From Liquidambar formosana (taxonomy: Eukaryota; Streptophyta; Magnoliopsida; Saxifragales; Altingiaceae): a DNA stretch of 64,000 bases. Under the pieces are notes generated by a model. That model was not told the DNA's origin, searched no databases, and saw only the letters and a program-made list of their open reading frames with translations. The translations under genes and the position numbers were made by a program. Below, piece after piece: positions 1 to 11,138 of this stretch; within the stretch, counting starts at the first letter, position 1, and each line of letters begins with the position of its first letter. The DNA is taken from positions 62,001-126,000 of the forward strand of contig JBBPBK010000105.1 of NCBI GenBank assembly GCA_039720395.1, given 5' to 3'.

Positions 1-166
1 AAAGCTCTTATTATCCCTCAAGATCAACTCCAATTTGAACCAAAATTCATATCCATTGTCCTTGTGACTCTAGAAAACTAATGCAAGTGACTAGACTCAA
101 AAACCAAACAAAAACATGCATGAAATGATGAGCCTTAGTAAGGTGGTGCAAAAATGGGGTGTGACA
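1..166 (-). repeat. Element A 3' LTR, start only
   Basis: These bases match 13595-13760, the start of A's 5' LTR, with only scattered changes. The LTR terminus (TGTCACACCCC on the minus strand) is at 166. The rest of the LTR lies left of the window. Confidence 0.9.
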
Positions 167-199
167 GAAGCCCCTCATTGGCGAACAAGTTACACTTGT
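167..199 (-). promoter_or_regulatory. Polypurine tract and adjoining hairpin of element A
   Basis: On the sense (minus) strand CAATGAGGGGCTTC abuts the LTR terminus and is the likely PPT (167-180), though it is only partly purine. Beside it lies a hairpin with arms ACAAGT (185-190) and ACTTGT (194-199). Element D has the same layout with arms GCAAGT and ACTTGC, so the outer pair changed together. Confidence 0.65.
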
Positions 200-269
200 G
201 AACCAATGATAAAGAACAACCCATTTTTGGCCAAAAAGCCCGGAGAAATCACACACTGATACCAACAAT

Positions 270-1790
270 GATGGGAGGTTGAAAACCTGAGACTGAAATA
301 AGGAAGTGTACTCAAGTCATGAGTATACTTAAACCACTGAGGGTTGAGAATTGATAAGAGAAGCATATTCAAGCCACTACGAATGAACATACTTTTGAAA
401 TGGAAAGATATATTCTAGTCACGAATATATTTAACCAAGTGATGAGAATGAAATCTGAGAAGCACATTCAAGTGATGAACATACCTTTGAAATGGAGAAA
501 TATATCCAAGCGATGGATATACTTAACCAAGTAAGTGACAAAATATCTGAGAAGTATACTCAAGTGATGAGAATGAAATTTGAGAAGCACATTCAAGTGA
601 TGAACATACATTTGAAATGGAGAAATATATCCAAGCGATGGATATACTTAACCAAGTAAGTGACAAAATATCTGAGAAGTATACTCAAGTGATGAGTATA
701 CCACTGAAATGGAGAAATATATTCAGGTCACGAATATATTTAACCAAGTAATCTGAGAATGAAATCTGAGAAGTATACTCACGTGGTGAGCATACCATTG
801 AAATGGAGAAATATATCCAAGCGATGGATATATTTTACCAAGTAATCTGAGAATGAAATCTGAGAAGTATACTCAAGTGGTGAGCATACCATTGAAATGG
901 AGAAATATATCCAAGCGATGGATATATTTAACCAAGTAATCTGAGAATGAAATCTGAGAAGTATACTCAAGTGGTGAGCATACCATTGAAATGGAGAAAT
1001 ATATCCAAACGACGGATATATTTAACCAAGTAAGATAAGAATAATCTGAGAAGTGTACTCAAGTGATGAGTACACCATTGAAATGGAGAAATATATATTG
1101 TAGTCACGAATATACTTAACCAAGTAAGTGACAAGTATGTTTAAGTGATAAACATACCATTGAAATAGAGAAATATATCCAAGTGATGGATATACTTAAC
1201 CAAGTAAGTGACAAGTATGTTAAAGTGATAAACATACCATTGAAATAGAGAAATATATCCAAGCGATGGATGTACTTAAGCAAGTAAGATAGAGAATAAT
1301 CTGAGAAGTATACTCAAGTGATGAGTATACCATTGAAATGGAGAAATATATTCAAGTGATGAATATATTTAACCAAGTAAGTGACAAATAATCTGAGAAG
1401 TATGTTCAAGTGATGAACATACCATTGAAATGGAGAAATATACCCAATCGATGGATATACTTAACCAAGTAAGTGACCAAATATCTGAGAAGTATACTCA
1501 AGTGATGAGTATACCATTGAAATGGAGAAATATACCCAAGCGATGGATATACTTAACCAAGTAAGTGATAATGAGGATCTGAAACTAGGAAGCATATTCA
1601 ATGGGCGAACATGCTTTTGAAATGGAAGAATATATTCAAGTGATGAATATATTCAACCAAGTATGATAGAAAATGAGAATTTGAAACTGAGAAGCATATT
1701 CAAAGGGTGAATACACTTTTGAAATGGAAGAACACATTCAAGCGATGAATATATTCAACCAAGTAGGATGAAAAATCAAGATTTGAAATG
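270..1790. repeat. Tandem array of covarying stem-loops (element A)
   Basis: A repeat of roughly 90-100 bp carries two hairpins per unit, joined by near-constant linkers (TTGAAATGGAGAAA and TTAACCAAGTAAGTGA). The loop is nearly always AGTGA or AGCGA, but the arms vary and still pair: GTATACTCA/TGAGTATAC (679-701), ATATATCCA/TGGATATAT (811-833), GTGTACTCA/TGAGTACAC (1053-1075), GTATGTTTA/TAAACATAC (1135-1157), GTATGTTCA/TGAACATAC (1400-1422), AAATATATTC/GAATATATTT (715-741). It lies between the PPT and the antisense ORF. Short ORFs across it are repeat artefacts. Tandem repeats in this 3' region are known from Ogre-type elements; the covarying arms are my observation. Confidence 0.9.
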
Positions 1791-2046
1791 AGGATATATG
1801 ATCAATTTATCAAGATTGAACAGGCATGGTGCAAGAGGAAAGTGACTTAACACATTGTCACTTGAGTTGGCATGACACAGGGGAAATATATTCAACCCTT
1901 TTGAACATAAAATCAATTCAAGGAATTGATTTCAAGATGGAATTTGATTGATTTTAAGCTCAAAAAGTGTTGAATATCTCATTTGGAAGGAGGTTTGATC
2001 ACGCGTCAAGGCGAGACAAAGCGAGAAGCAAAACCAAAACAAAGTG

Positions 2047-2110
2047 GCTTGGGTGACCACCAGGCCTCGGGAGGCTAGCCGCCCAGGCCTGGGTGGTTAC
2101 CCGAGCCCGA
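2047..2110. promoter_or_regulatory. GC-rich palindromic module upstream of the antisense ORF (A)
   Basis: A GC-rich imperfect palindrome with outer arms GGGTGACCACC and GGTGGTTACCC and inner blocks AGGCTAGCC and GCCCAGGCCTGGG. It stands out against AT-rich surroundings, about 80 bp upstream of a TATA box. Related modules occur at 21939-22002, 28172-28256, 37543-37624, 40060-40139, 43347-43434 and 55603-55684. Confidence 0.75.
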
Positions 2111-2190
2111 AGCGGAAATCCCACTTTGAATAGGAAACTTCCTATTCTGATGGGTTTTTTCCTATTTGAACTTGGATTTGTGACCTTTTT

Positions 2191-2200
2191 CCTATAAAAA
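2191..2200 (+). promoter_or_regulatory. TATA box of the antisense DUF7745-like gene (A)
   Basis: CCTATAAAAA lies about 50 bp upstream of the ATG at 2249. It is followed by ACACATCCAAGAGGTTCC, which is also present in the B and C copies and partly in D. Position and conservation support a core promoter. Confidence 0.7.
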
Positions 2201-2248
2201 CACATCCAAGAGGTTCCTAAACCTACTTGTATTCATTCATTAGAAATT

Positions 2249-3535
2249 ATGGAGGCTCTAGACAAATTTTTAGGAGGGTTTTTGAGAGTTATGAGTGCTG
2301 AAGCAAAATCTGAGTTCAAATGCTTTGGCTTGGATCCATTGCTTTCCTTGAGGCATGTGAGGCTTGAAACGAACCTCTTGACTGTTGCTACATATTTTTG
2401 GGATCCTCAAGTTCATGTGTTCCGCTTCAACTATGAAGAACTGTGCCCAACCATGGAGGAATTCTGTGCATTGTATGGAGTTTCAACGGTAGGTCCTTTC
2501 ATTCTCCCTACTCCTCGCCCAAGCTTTCCTACTTCTTTCTCCAATCTACTTGGGATTCACTCACAATATGCCTCTACGTTTGTAAAGGACCATATGGTAG
2601 ACTTGATGAAATTGGCAACCTCTTTTTTAGCTTGTGATAGTAAAGGTATTCTGAATTTTACCTTTCCTATTAAGCATGCTCTTGCCTTTTGCCTCATTGG
2701 TCGTTTTCTTATTTCCACTGGTACTCCACATGTTCCCATTCAAATCTGTGACTTGATTCCTCTCCTTGCCAAGGGCCATAACTTGATTCCCATGGTGCTA
2801 GCTGAAACCCTGAATGGTTTGGATAAAACTCATGAGGACCCAAAGGTTCCTTTAGGAGGTAGCCCCATTCTACTGCAGATGTGGTTGCTTGAAAGACTGA
2901 ATTTCTTATCGCCTATTGCCATTACATCATACAAGCCCCAGAATTACTGCCTTCGCCGCATTGAACTGCCTGGAGAGTTTTCATTTAGGGATTGGCTAGG
3001 TTACTTCCAAACCCTTTCATGGAGGAATATCAAGTGGTTCGTCTTCATATGGGGCTGCAATGAACGAGTGCTTCTGCGAACTTCTGGATGTGCCATGGTG
3101 AGACTCATAGGACTGAGGTCTACTTCTTTTTATTGGCCTTCAAGGGTTCTGCGTCAGATGGGCGCCATGCAAACCATACCCACTTCCTTGAAAGGTGACT
3201 ATCCTGTGGTGCCCGCGGGTCTTTCTGTAGTGACTTGGGCGAAGGACCGATGGCCTAGCAAGTTGATACTAACCCAAGTTACGAATACTGATGGTCCGTA
3301 TATGATGAGCTCAGAGTATAAGGAATGGTTGAAAAGTAATTTGGGTGAGAGAGAGACTACTCGAAGAGAAAGGATTTTTGGACTTATCAAGAACAATGAA
3401 CTTGGACCTTGCAGAGAAGATATTATGGAAGCAGTAACAACAGCTTATGAACATGACTTGAGGAAGAAAAGAAGACATGAAAGAGAGAAGAAGAAAGCTG
3501 AAGAGCGAGCTGCAAAGAAGCCCAAGAAAAACTGA
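2249..3535 (+). CDS. Antisense accessory ORF, DUF7745-like protein (A)
   Basis: A 428-residue single-exon ORF on the strand opposite to gag-pol. Residues about 50-80 hold the pattern YFWDPQ...FRFNYEELCPTMEEFCALYG, which I associate from memory with the plant DUF7745 family; no search was run. The pattern resembles the core of plant mobile domain proteins (FSFGEMTMTPKDF in the PMD gene at 40433-43098), so it may be a diverged PMD relative. The last 30 or so residues are very basic (LRKKRRHEREKKK, AAKKPKKN), suggesting a nuclear location. The copy has no stop although gag-pol in the same element has four. The start is the first ATG after the TATA box and is shared by all four copies. The molecular function is unknown. 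Confidence 0.85.
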   Translation: MEALDKFLGGFLRVMSAEAKSEFKCFGLDPLLSLRHVRLETNLLTVATYFWDPQVHVFRFNYEELCPTMEEFCALYGVSTVGPFILPTPRPSFPTSFSNLLGIHSQYASTFVKDHMVDLMKLATSFLACDSKGILNFTFPIKHALAFCLIGRFLISTGTPHVPIQICDLIPLLAKGHNLIPMVLAETLNGLDKTHEDPKVPLGGSPILLQMWLLERLNFLSPIAITSYKPQNYCLRRIELPGEFSFRDWLGYFQTLSWRNIKWFVFIWGCNERVLLRTSGCAMVRLIGLRSTSFYWPSRVLRQMGAMQTIPTSLKGDYPVVPAGLSVVTWAKDRWPSKLILTQVTNTDGPYMMSSEYKEWLKSNLGERETTRRERIFGLIKNNELGPCREDIMEAVTTAYEHDLRKKRRHEREKKKAEERAAKKPKKN

Positions 3536-3854
3536 AGACTCAATAGAATAGGATATTTATGGCATATTTATAGTTCTTTTACTTAATACCAATGAATTGC
3601 TATGTCAATCAATTTTAGTTTTGAATAAATTGCCAATAATAAATCAAATTTGGGATTTTCTTGTTTGATTTAGACCGCACCCAAGGTAACTTTATGGGTT
3701 GCCTACGTATCTCCATGGTTTTTTTTTCTTCTTTTTTTTTTTTTTGTTTTTGTTTTTGTTTTTTTTGTTTTTGAATGGAGAATCAGGTCTTACGTAGTTC
3801 TTATGCCTTAACTTTTGCCTAGGCCGCCCTTACGGGTTTTCAACCTAGCAGGCT
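3536..3854. other. Convergent intergenic zone with hairpin around a T-rich tract (A)
   Basis: The 3' ends of the antisense ORF and of pol face each other here. At 3701-3800, CCTACGTATCTCCAT is followed by a roughly 65 bp T-rich tract and then ATGGAGAATC and TACGTAGTTC. The CTACGTA/TACGTAG and CTCCAT/ATGGAG pairs can form a stem around the tract. The same plan occurs in B, C and D. It may be a transcript-end structure for both directions; that is inference. Confidence 0.65.
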
Positions 3855-4565
3855 TCAAACATGATATTTCTTTAATTGATCCAAATTAGTTGGACGAGCG
3901 AACTCAATTCCATCTAAATCCATGAGGCGAACAGCCCCTGCTGGCAATATTTCTTTGATAATGTATGGCCCACCCCAACTTGGCTTGAATTTTCCCCGCG
4001 GATCGAACACTGGAGCTCTGATTTCTTTCAGCACTACATCCCCTTTCTTTAGACCTCGATCTTTGACATGCTTGTTGAATGCTCTGGCAACTCTCCGTTG
4101 ATACCCCTGAACATGATACAGCGCCCTTAAACGCCTTTCATCTAGCAAAGCTAACTCATCATAGCGGCTCTTAACCTTATCCACTTCTGTTATCTGGCTC
4201 TCCACGGCAACTCTTAGTGAAGGAACTTCCAATTCAACTGGCAACACGGCCTCCATTCCATAAACTAGAGAATAAGGGGTAGCCCCTGTTGATGACCTTA
4301 TTGATGTTCTGTAACCCCATAGAGCCAATGGCAACTTCTCATGCCAGTCTGTGTGTGAGTTCGCAGTCTTCTGTAGTATCTTCTTGATGTTCTTGTTAGC
4401 TGCTTCCACCGCTCCATTAGTCTGAGGACGGTATGGTGACGACAGATGGTGGGCTATGCCATACTTTTGCAAGAGCTCATGGGTTTCTTTCCGAAAGTGC
4501 TGGCCATTGTCTGAGATAACTTCATGCGGTACCCCATATCGATAGATGATGCTGTGCTGTATGAA
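3855..4565 (-). pseudogene. Integrase C-terminal part (A), downstream of an in-frame stop
   Basis: Continues the pol frame after the TAG at 4566-4568. It includes the second catalytic aspartate (SDNGQHF), the RPQTNGAVEAANKN segment with the catalytic glutamate, and the C-terminal region (RKGKFKPSWGGPYIIK-like). It ends at TTKYHV-type residues (LDQLKKYHV) and a stop shared with the other elements. It would be made only by readthrough. Confidence 0.88.
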
Positions 4566-5711
4566 CTATGCTACCTTCTTGGAATTCAAGGTCTTGAAGG
4601 ACGCTGCTTCCACCCACTTAGTGAAGTAGTCGATGGCGACCAGGATGTATTCATGCCCATTTGATGCCTTTGGCTTGATCTGTCCGATGATATCTATCCT
4701 CCATACTGCGAATGGCCAAGGTGATGACATACTCGTTAAAGGCATAGAAGGCAAATGTTGTCCACTGGCGAACAGTTGGCATTTGTGGCACTTCTTGACA
4801 TGTGCGTGGCAGTCTCTTTCCATGGTGGACCAATAATAGCCTAACCTCATGATTTTCTTAGCTAACATATAGCCATTCATATGCGGAGCCCCTGTCCCTT
4901 CATGGATTTCTTTAATCAGATGCTCAGCTTCCTCCTCGGTGACACACAGCAGGTGGATCCCGTCGTATGATCTCCGATATAGCTTTCCTCCACAAAGTAC
5001 ATAGCGACTCGCCAACCGCCTTAGGGTTTTTCTATCGATACGAGATGCTCCTTCTGGGTATTCCCTTTCTTCAATGAACTTCTTTATGTCATGGAACCAC
5101 GGACGGCCATCATTTACCTCTCCTCCTCGGATTGCACAACAGTACACAGGCTTGTCTCGGCATTCTATCACCAACGGCTTCACATTTCCCTCTTTAGGTA
5201 TCTCCACCATGGAGGCTAGGGTCGCCAAGGCATCGGCGAACTGGTTCTTGTTTCTTGAAAGGTAGTTGAACTCTATCTCTGAGAACTCCTTGGTTAGAGC
5301 TTCCAGATAGGCATGGTAAGGCAACAATTTCTCATCTCGAGTTTTCCATTCCCCTTTTATCTGGCAAATGATTAGTGCTGAGTCCCCGAACACTTCCAAT
5401 TCTTTGATCCTCAATTCAAGTGCCGCTTCCAGTGCTAGGATACAGGCCTCATACTCAGCAATGTTGTTGGTAGCTTCGAACCCCAACTTGACCGCTAACG
5501 GTGTAAATGCCTCTTCGGGTGAGACCAGCAGGACTCCTATCCCATAACCTTTCTTATTGGCTGCCCCATCGAAGTATACTCTCCAAGTTTTTCTACCAAT
5601 CTCTAGCACGTCCTCATCTGGGAATTGATCATTGAACGGAGCGGATGATGACACCGGACAGCTGGCTAGGTAGTCTGCGATGACGCTTCCCTTGATAGAC
5701 TTCTGACTCAC
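4566..5711 (-). pseudogene. Archaeal-type RNase H and integrase N-terminal part (A)
   Basis: Lies between two in-frame stops (TAA at 5712-5714 and TAG at 4566-4568). It begins with the tail of the connection region, then an extra RNase H with YFDGAANKKG, AEYEACILALEAAL, GDSALI and NQFADALATLASM, holding all four acidic residues. This second RNase H is the hallmark of Tat-lineage gypsy elements. The integrase zinc-binding segment (HMNGYMLAKK to CHKCQ) and the first catalytic Asp (RIDIIGQ; WGIDIIGQ in relatives) follow. Confidence 0.9.
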
Positions 5712-8700
5712 TTACTTGATGTCGAATTCATTGAGGAGAATTGACCATCGAGCAGTTCTGAATGACAATATTAGCCTTTCTACCAGGTACTTCAACGGGT
5801 CCATGCGACTTATCAAGAACACTTCGAAGGACATCATGTAGTGTCGGAGTTTCTGCGTCGCCCATACTAGTGCCACACAAGCTTTTTCAATCGCATTGTA
5901 CTTCACTTCATAGTCTGTCATTTTCTTGCTTAAGTAATAGATGGCATTCTCCTTTGTAGACCCTTCGAGATATTGAGCTAACATAGCCCCCGTCGCGGTT
6001 TCGGTGACCGTTAAGTATAACAAAAGTGGCGCACCTTGCCGTGGGGGAACTAAGATTGGAGGATTGCTCAAGTATCTCTTAATGGTCTCAAAAGCCTCTT
6101 GGCATTCTTCGTTCCATACTTTTGTCACACCTTTCTTAAGCAATTTGAAGATTGGTTCGCAAACCATGGTTAAGTTGGCAATGAATCGGCTTATGTATTG
6201 AACTCTTCCCAGAAAACCCTGGATCTGCTTCTCAGTGCTAGGCGGCTCCATCTCCACAATAGCTTTTATCTTCCCTGGGTCCACTTTGATACCTCTCTGA
6301 GTGATCATAAACCCCAATAACTTGCCTGCAGTGACACCAAAAGCGCACTTCTGTGGGTTGAGACGGCGATTGTACTTTTTTGCTCGCTCTAGGAATTTCT
6401 CTAGTGCCTTGAAATGCCCTTCTCTATCCACGGACTTTACGATCATATCATCGACATAAACCTCGACTTCTTTATGGATCATATCATGCAATAGGGTCGT
6501 AGCTGCTCTTTGGTAAGTAGCCTCAGCGTTTCTTAAGCCAAAAGGCATTACCTTGTAACAGTACGTTCCCCATTGCGTGATAAAGGCTGTTTTCTCCATG
6601 TCTTGAGGCGCCATCTTTATCTGGTTATACCCGGAGAATCCGTCCATGAAGGAGAGGAGTGCATGTCCCACCGTGCTATCTACCAACACGTCGATATGGG
6701 GTAAAGGAAAGTCATCCTTAGGGCTCGCGGCATTGAGATCTCGGAAGTCGACACACATCCTCACTTTCCCATCTTTTTTAGGCACAGGCACTATATTCGA
6801 CAACCACTCGGGGTACTCCACAACTTGGAGGAAACCCGCGTCTAGTTGTTTAGTTACCTCTTCTTTTACTTTTAGAGCCCATTCTGGTTTTAATCTTCTG
6901 AGTTTCTGCTTTACCGGCTTCTTTAGGGAATTAGTGGGGATATAGTGTTGCACAATATCGGGGTCGATGCCAGGCATGTCTTCATAAGACCATGCAAAAG
7001 CCATAATGTTGGCTTTCAAGAGGGAGATCATCTTTTCTTTTTCAACGGGGGAGAGGGTTTTCCCAATTTTAATTATTCTTGGCAATTCATTCGTCCCTAA
7101 GTTGATTGATTCCAATTCATCCATATTAGGTTCGGTGACGCCCCTTTTCCTTTGCTCAACGAGCTCCGGGGGGACATCGTTCCTAGGATCTATATCCATG
7201 CCATAAATATCCATAGAGGAGAGAAAAGAGACAAAGCTGCTATCAGGTAGGCCAAGGTCTTCTTCTTCATGGATCTCCGCAATGACACCACATTCAAGGT
7301 ACCAATTCAGGAATGGCACGGTAGCATGGCTAATGGATGAACCCTGGAGTTCTTCAATGGTCGAGTCTTCCACGGTGAGGATTATGTCTTGGAACATTTC
7401 AGTCATAGCCCCCGCATCAAGGTTCTCTGCCCAGTCTTCCTCTTTCAAGCTTCCATATAGATCTTGGATAGAGTGGTACCAACTTGTCAAACTTTGAGGA
7501 TTCGGCCCTTCTGTGAAGTATCTATCACCAAAACTTTTATCTGCCACGGCTGGGTCGGAACTTGGATAAAAAGTATATGGGATGTACTGCTTTATAGAAG
7601 AGTAATGGCGTGATGATTCATTCAGCTCTTTCTCAATGCATTGGACATAATCAAACCCAGATAGCGGTATCGTTGCTGATTCAGGTTGTATCTCACATAT
7701 AAGCACACCTGCGAGTTTCAATTCATAGTCCCCTTGAAGTGTTACTATGGCTCCTTCATAAGGAAACTTCACCTTTTGATGGAGTGAAGATGGCACAGCC
7801 CCAGCAGGATGGATCCAAGGTCGGCCCAACATCAAGTTGAAACATGACGGCACATCCAACACTTGGAATTCCACCCTAAATTCAGTGGGTCCCATGATAA
7901 GAGGCAAAGTAACTACCCCTATTACTTCTCGGCGGGTGTTGTCATAAGCTCTTACGGTCTGCCCAGATGGCGTGAAATCAGTGGGTCCCAAACCCAAAAC
8001 AGTGGCAGTTCGGAGAGGACATACATTCAGTGCGGACCCATTGTCGATAAGAACGGTGGGAACCCTCTTCCCCATAGTGTCAACGGTCACATAGAGAGCT
8101 TGAGAATGGCTCGACCCGCTTTTAGGTAGGTCTACATCGGTGAACACGATGGTTGAGTTCTTGGGAGTTGGATTCACCAAATGTACCAATCCCTCGGGGG
8201 ATGTGTCAACAGGCACTTGTATCTGATTCAACAGTTTCAACACGGTCTGTCTGTGCTTATGCGAGGCCATGAGCAAGCCCCAAATAGTAATGTTGGCATT
8301 GGTCTTCTTCAGCTGCCTAAGCACTTCATCCTCTTCTTCTTGCAAGTTAGGACGCCTCTGCCCTTCCAAATCTTCCAACGGATTTTCAGATTCTAGGTGG
8401 GGAGGCTTGAAATGGCGACCCCCTCTGGTTATATGGTCCAACTCATCATCGCTAGCCCATATGTCATGGACTTCCTCGGAGTCATTCATTAAGTCATCCC
8501 ATTCTATCATGTCAATGCTCTCCATCTCTGTCGGCAAGTCATCCCAACCTGAAGGGACTATCGGCTCATCTGATATCGGACTTGGGCTTGAGTACAGCAC
8601 ATAGTAATCATATTTCCCCGACGCTTCACCTAATAGGCCAACTTGAGGATCCCCTGCTTCATATCTTTCTTTCAGCTCTTGTTGGATAGATTTCTTTGGC

Positions 8701-9203
8701 AACAACAAAACCTTTTGGTTAATGAGGTCTTGGATGATCTTCTTTAGTATAGAACAAGCCTCGGTGTCATGGCCGGGTGCACGATGGTATTGGCAATATT
8801 GGTGAGGGATTGATGGTCTTGGCTTTGGTGGAAGTGGCATGATAAGGCTGTTATTGCGGCAAATGGTGAAGAGACGGGTTAAGGTCATGGGGAGCGGAGT
8901 GTATTGTCTTATGGGATGGCGAGGGTGAGAGGATTCAACCCCAATGGCATTTATGGTGTTAGGTGGGGGTGTGTTGTTGTGTGATGGGAGAGGATTACGG
9001 GTGACATTCGGACGGGTTGGTGGTGAAATGACTTGCTTGTCAATGAGGTCTTGGACTTGGTGGCGAAGGCGAATACAGCGATTGGTGGCATGGCCTTTGG
9101 ATTGGTGGTAATTGCAGTACTCATTCTCATTGTAGCTCTTGGGTAAGGGATTTGGTGGAGGTCTTGGGTCGAGTGGCTTCAATAGGTCACGACTTATGAG
9201 CTT
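5712..9203 (-). pseudogene. Nucleocapsid knuckles, protease, RT and degenerate gypsy RNase H (A)
   Basis: Begins after the TAA at 9204-9206. In order: two C-x2-H-x4-H-x4-C knuckles (YCNYHQSKGHATNRC, YCQYHRAPGHDTEAC), an aspartic protease with LIDNGSALNV, a short linker, RT with YVDDMIVKS, and a first RNase H in which the usual DAS motif reads LTVTETATG, so it lacks its first catalytic Asp. The linker has no G-patch segment, unlike B, C and D. The protease-RT joint (LPDSSFVSFLSSMDIYG) is exactly what splicing would produce from the other copies. RT has NAEATYQ where others have NAGATYQ. Confidence 0.92.
7233..7234 (-). other. Precise intron-loss junction (A)
   Basis: On the minus strand AGCTT joins TGTCTCTTTTCTC directly. 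In B, C and D the same two ends are separated by 170-178 bp beginning GTAGGT and ending GCAG. The loss is exact to the base, as expected if A's parent RNA was spliced before reverse transcription. Confidence 0.9.
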
Positions 9204-10283
9204 TTAAAGGACTCTTTCGAGTGGCATGAATAGGTCAGTGAATTGGCGAGGTGGGTTGACATCATTGAGAGAAAAGGGTTGGATTGGTTGAGTTATGGTG
9301 TTGACCTCGGCATTGTTCTTCCCAGTAAAGTTTGTCTTGCGACTCCTCACTTCCTCAGTCTTGATTGTCCCATCATTGATAGCATCTTCAATCTGCATGC
9401 CAGCCCCAATGAGAGCTTTGAAATTTGGGAAATAGTGGGCAAATAGGTGCTTGTGATACATGGGCAGCAGGTTCTTAACCACTAACTGAATTTGGTCCTC
9501 CTCATTCGGCCTATCCGTCATTCTCGACGCCTTTTGTCTCCACCTTGTAATGTAAGCGGAGAAAGTTTCATAAGCCCCTTGCTTGGTAGTTTCTAGGTCC
9601 CTTCGAGTAACGTCCACCTCTGTGTTATACTTGTAGTGCTCTGAAAACTCATTGCATATGTCTTCCCAAGTCCGGGTTCTATTCTCATCCAAGGATAAAA
9701 ACCATTTCAAAGCAGAAGTGGCCAAGGTTTCATAGAACATTTGAGCTAAAAGCTCGTCAGTAGCCCCTCGAGGGTGCATAGCTCGCACGTACATCTTCAA
9801 ATGAGTCTTAGGGCAACCCATCCCATCGAACTTTTCTAACTCCGGCATCTTGAATTGTAGTGGAATACGAGCTGTTGGAAACAGGGATAGAGTCCGCACA
9901 TCGACCATGTCATCAGCCCTGCGAATCCCTTTTATGGTTCTCTCCAAAGCTTCTACCTTGCTAGCTAACACGGAATCACTGCTAGTACCTTTCCCCTTGG
10001 CTTCCCCTTCTAGGTTGGTGACCTCAGGTTTCGAGCTACTTTCCCCCCTTGTCTTGGTGTTCTCATTGGATTGAGGTCCCTCTTCGGTGCCAGCCCCATG
10101 AGGTATACCCGAGGAATGGGCCTTAGAGCCATTTTGTTCAAGATCCGCCATCTTCTGTTAGTTCTCTTGAGCCATTTTCAATGCGGTATCGGATGTCTCG
10201 GCGGTATGGTCAAGTTTGGCCATGATGGCTTTCAGGCAAGCCTCAAGGTCAAAGTGCCCCTCACTAGTTCTTTCGTCGGCCAT
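9204..10283 (-). pseudogene. Gag, capsid region (A), with two in-frame stops
   Basis: The likely start is ATG 10283 (MADERTSEG), aligned with MADEATSEG in D. A TAA at 10158-10160 and another at 9204-9206 interrupt the frame. The body has the retrotransposon gag core (LKMYVRAMHPRGATDELLAQ, ALKWFLSLDENRTRTWEDIC, DVTRRDLETTKQGAYETFSAY). The second stop is also present at the matching place in B (14377-14379), so it predates the split of the two copies or was transmitted by a defective lineage. Confidence 0.88.
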
Positions 10284-11138
10284 GTCTGTCTGATGGGTAG
10301 ACTCAACACTCACTAGACGCCCTTGTGGATTGCGGATCCAAGCCAGCACGTCTATGGATAGAAAAGTTTTAACCTTTAGCCTAAAGACTTGTCCTAAACC
10401 TCCATATTTTCCTTGATGAACTCGGTCTCTACACCATGTTCAATTAATTCATTCCTTTTATCCAATTACCTTTACAGGGGTCATGGATTAAGGGTATGTT
10501 TTAAAGAATAGGGCATAGAGTCCTTCAATTAGGTTTAATTAATCCCCTAGGACTAGCACATCACAAACATAACTTTACATCCTATTTCCTTAATTTATTC
10601 CTCCTAACCCATGGCCTTAACGAAGGCTAGGGTTTAAAGGTCTATATTAAGGGCATAAGATATAAAGCCTCACACCACAAACACAGCATAGCATCATTAC
10701 AAACAATTGTGGGTGCATAAAGGTGAGACCGTAGTGTCCTACAAGTCTGTCTATATGGACTAATGATAAGGGTAGGCTAGGGTCCTTCACTTGCTTGAGC
10801 AATTCTTATACCTAACCACATGTGGCATCAGGAACGCCGCGTGGGTCCAGCAGTACGTGATTAACTCATTTAATATACCCAAGGGCAAGCCCAAGGGTAC
10901 TAGGCAAGAGAGGTTGATAGCTTTCGCCCCAACACATGGAATTAGGAAAACCAAGGTTGAGACTAGGCCGATCGTTGGCAAAGATACATCGAGGGACATC
11001 GATCCTAACATGCAAGAGTTTGCGCACACAATGCAATAAATGAAAGCACACAATCAAGCGGATGCAATGTGATTGATTTTAATTAAACATAAGAAATTAA
11101 CCTAGCCCATTTAAACTTTATAGAGTCTAGCCCACAAA
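10284..11138 (-). other. 5' leader between PBS and gag (A)
   Basis: No gene here. The 300-400 nt next to the PBS (about 10736-11138) match element D's leader (52676-53076) much more closely than the coding regions match. A sequence kept this well next to the PBS is a candidate packaging or dimerisation signal, by analogy with retroviruses; that is inference. Confidence 0.6.

Noticed and set aside
7440..7620. A's loss of the G-patch segment as a second spliced intron
   Set aside because: The ends lack convincing splice sites and share a short direct repeat, so deletion by recombination is simpler.
10791..11039. Plus-strand ORF conserved between the A and D leaders (about 66-82 aa)
   Set aside because: It has no ATG start, its frame ends differ, and the conservation is at nucleotide level over the whole leader.
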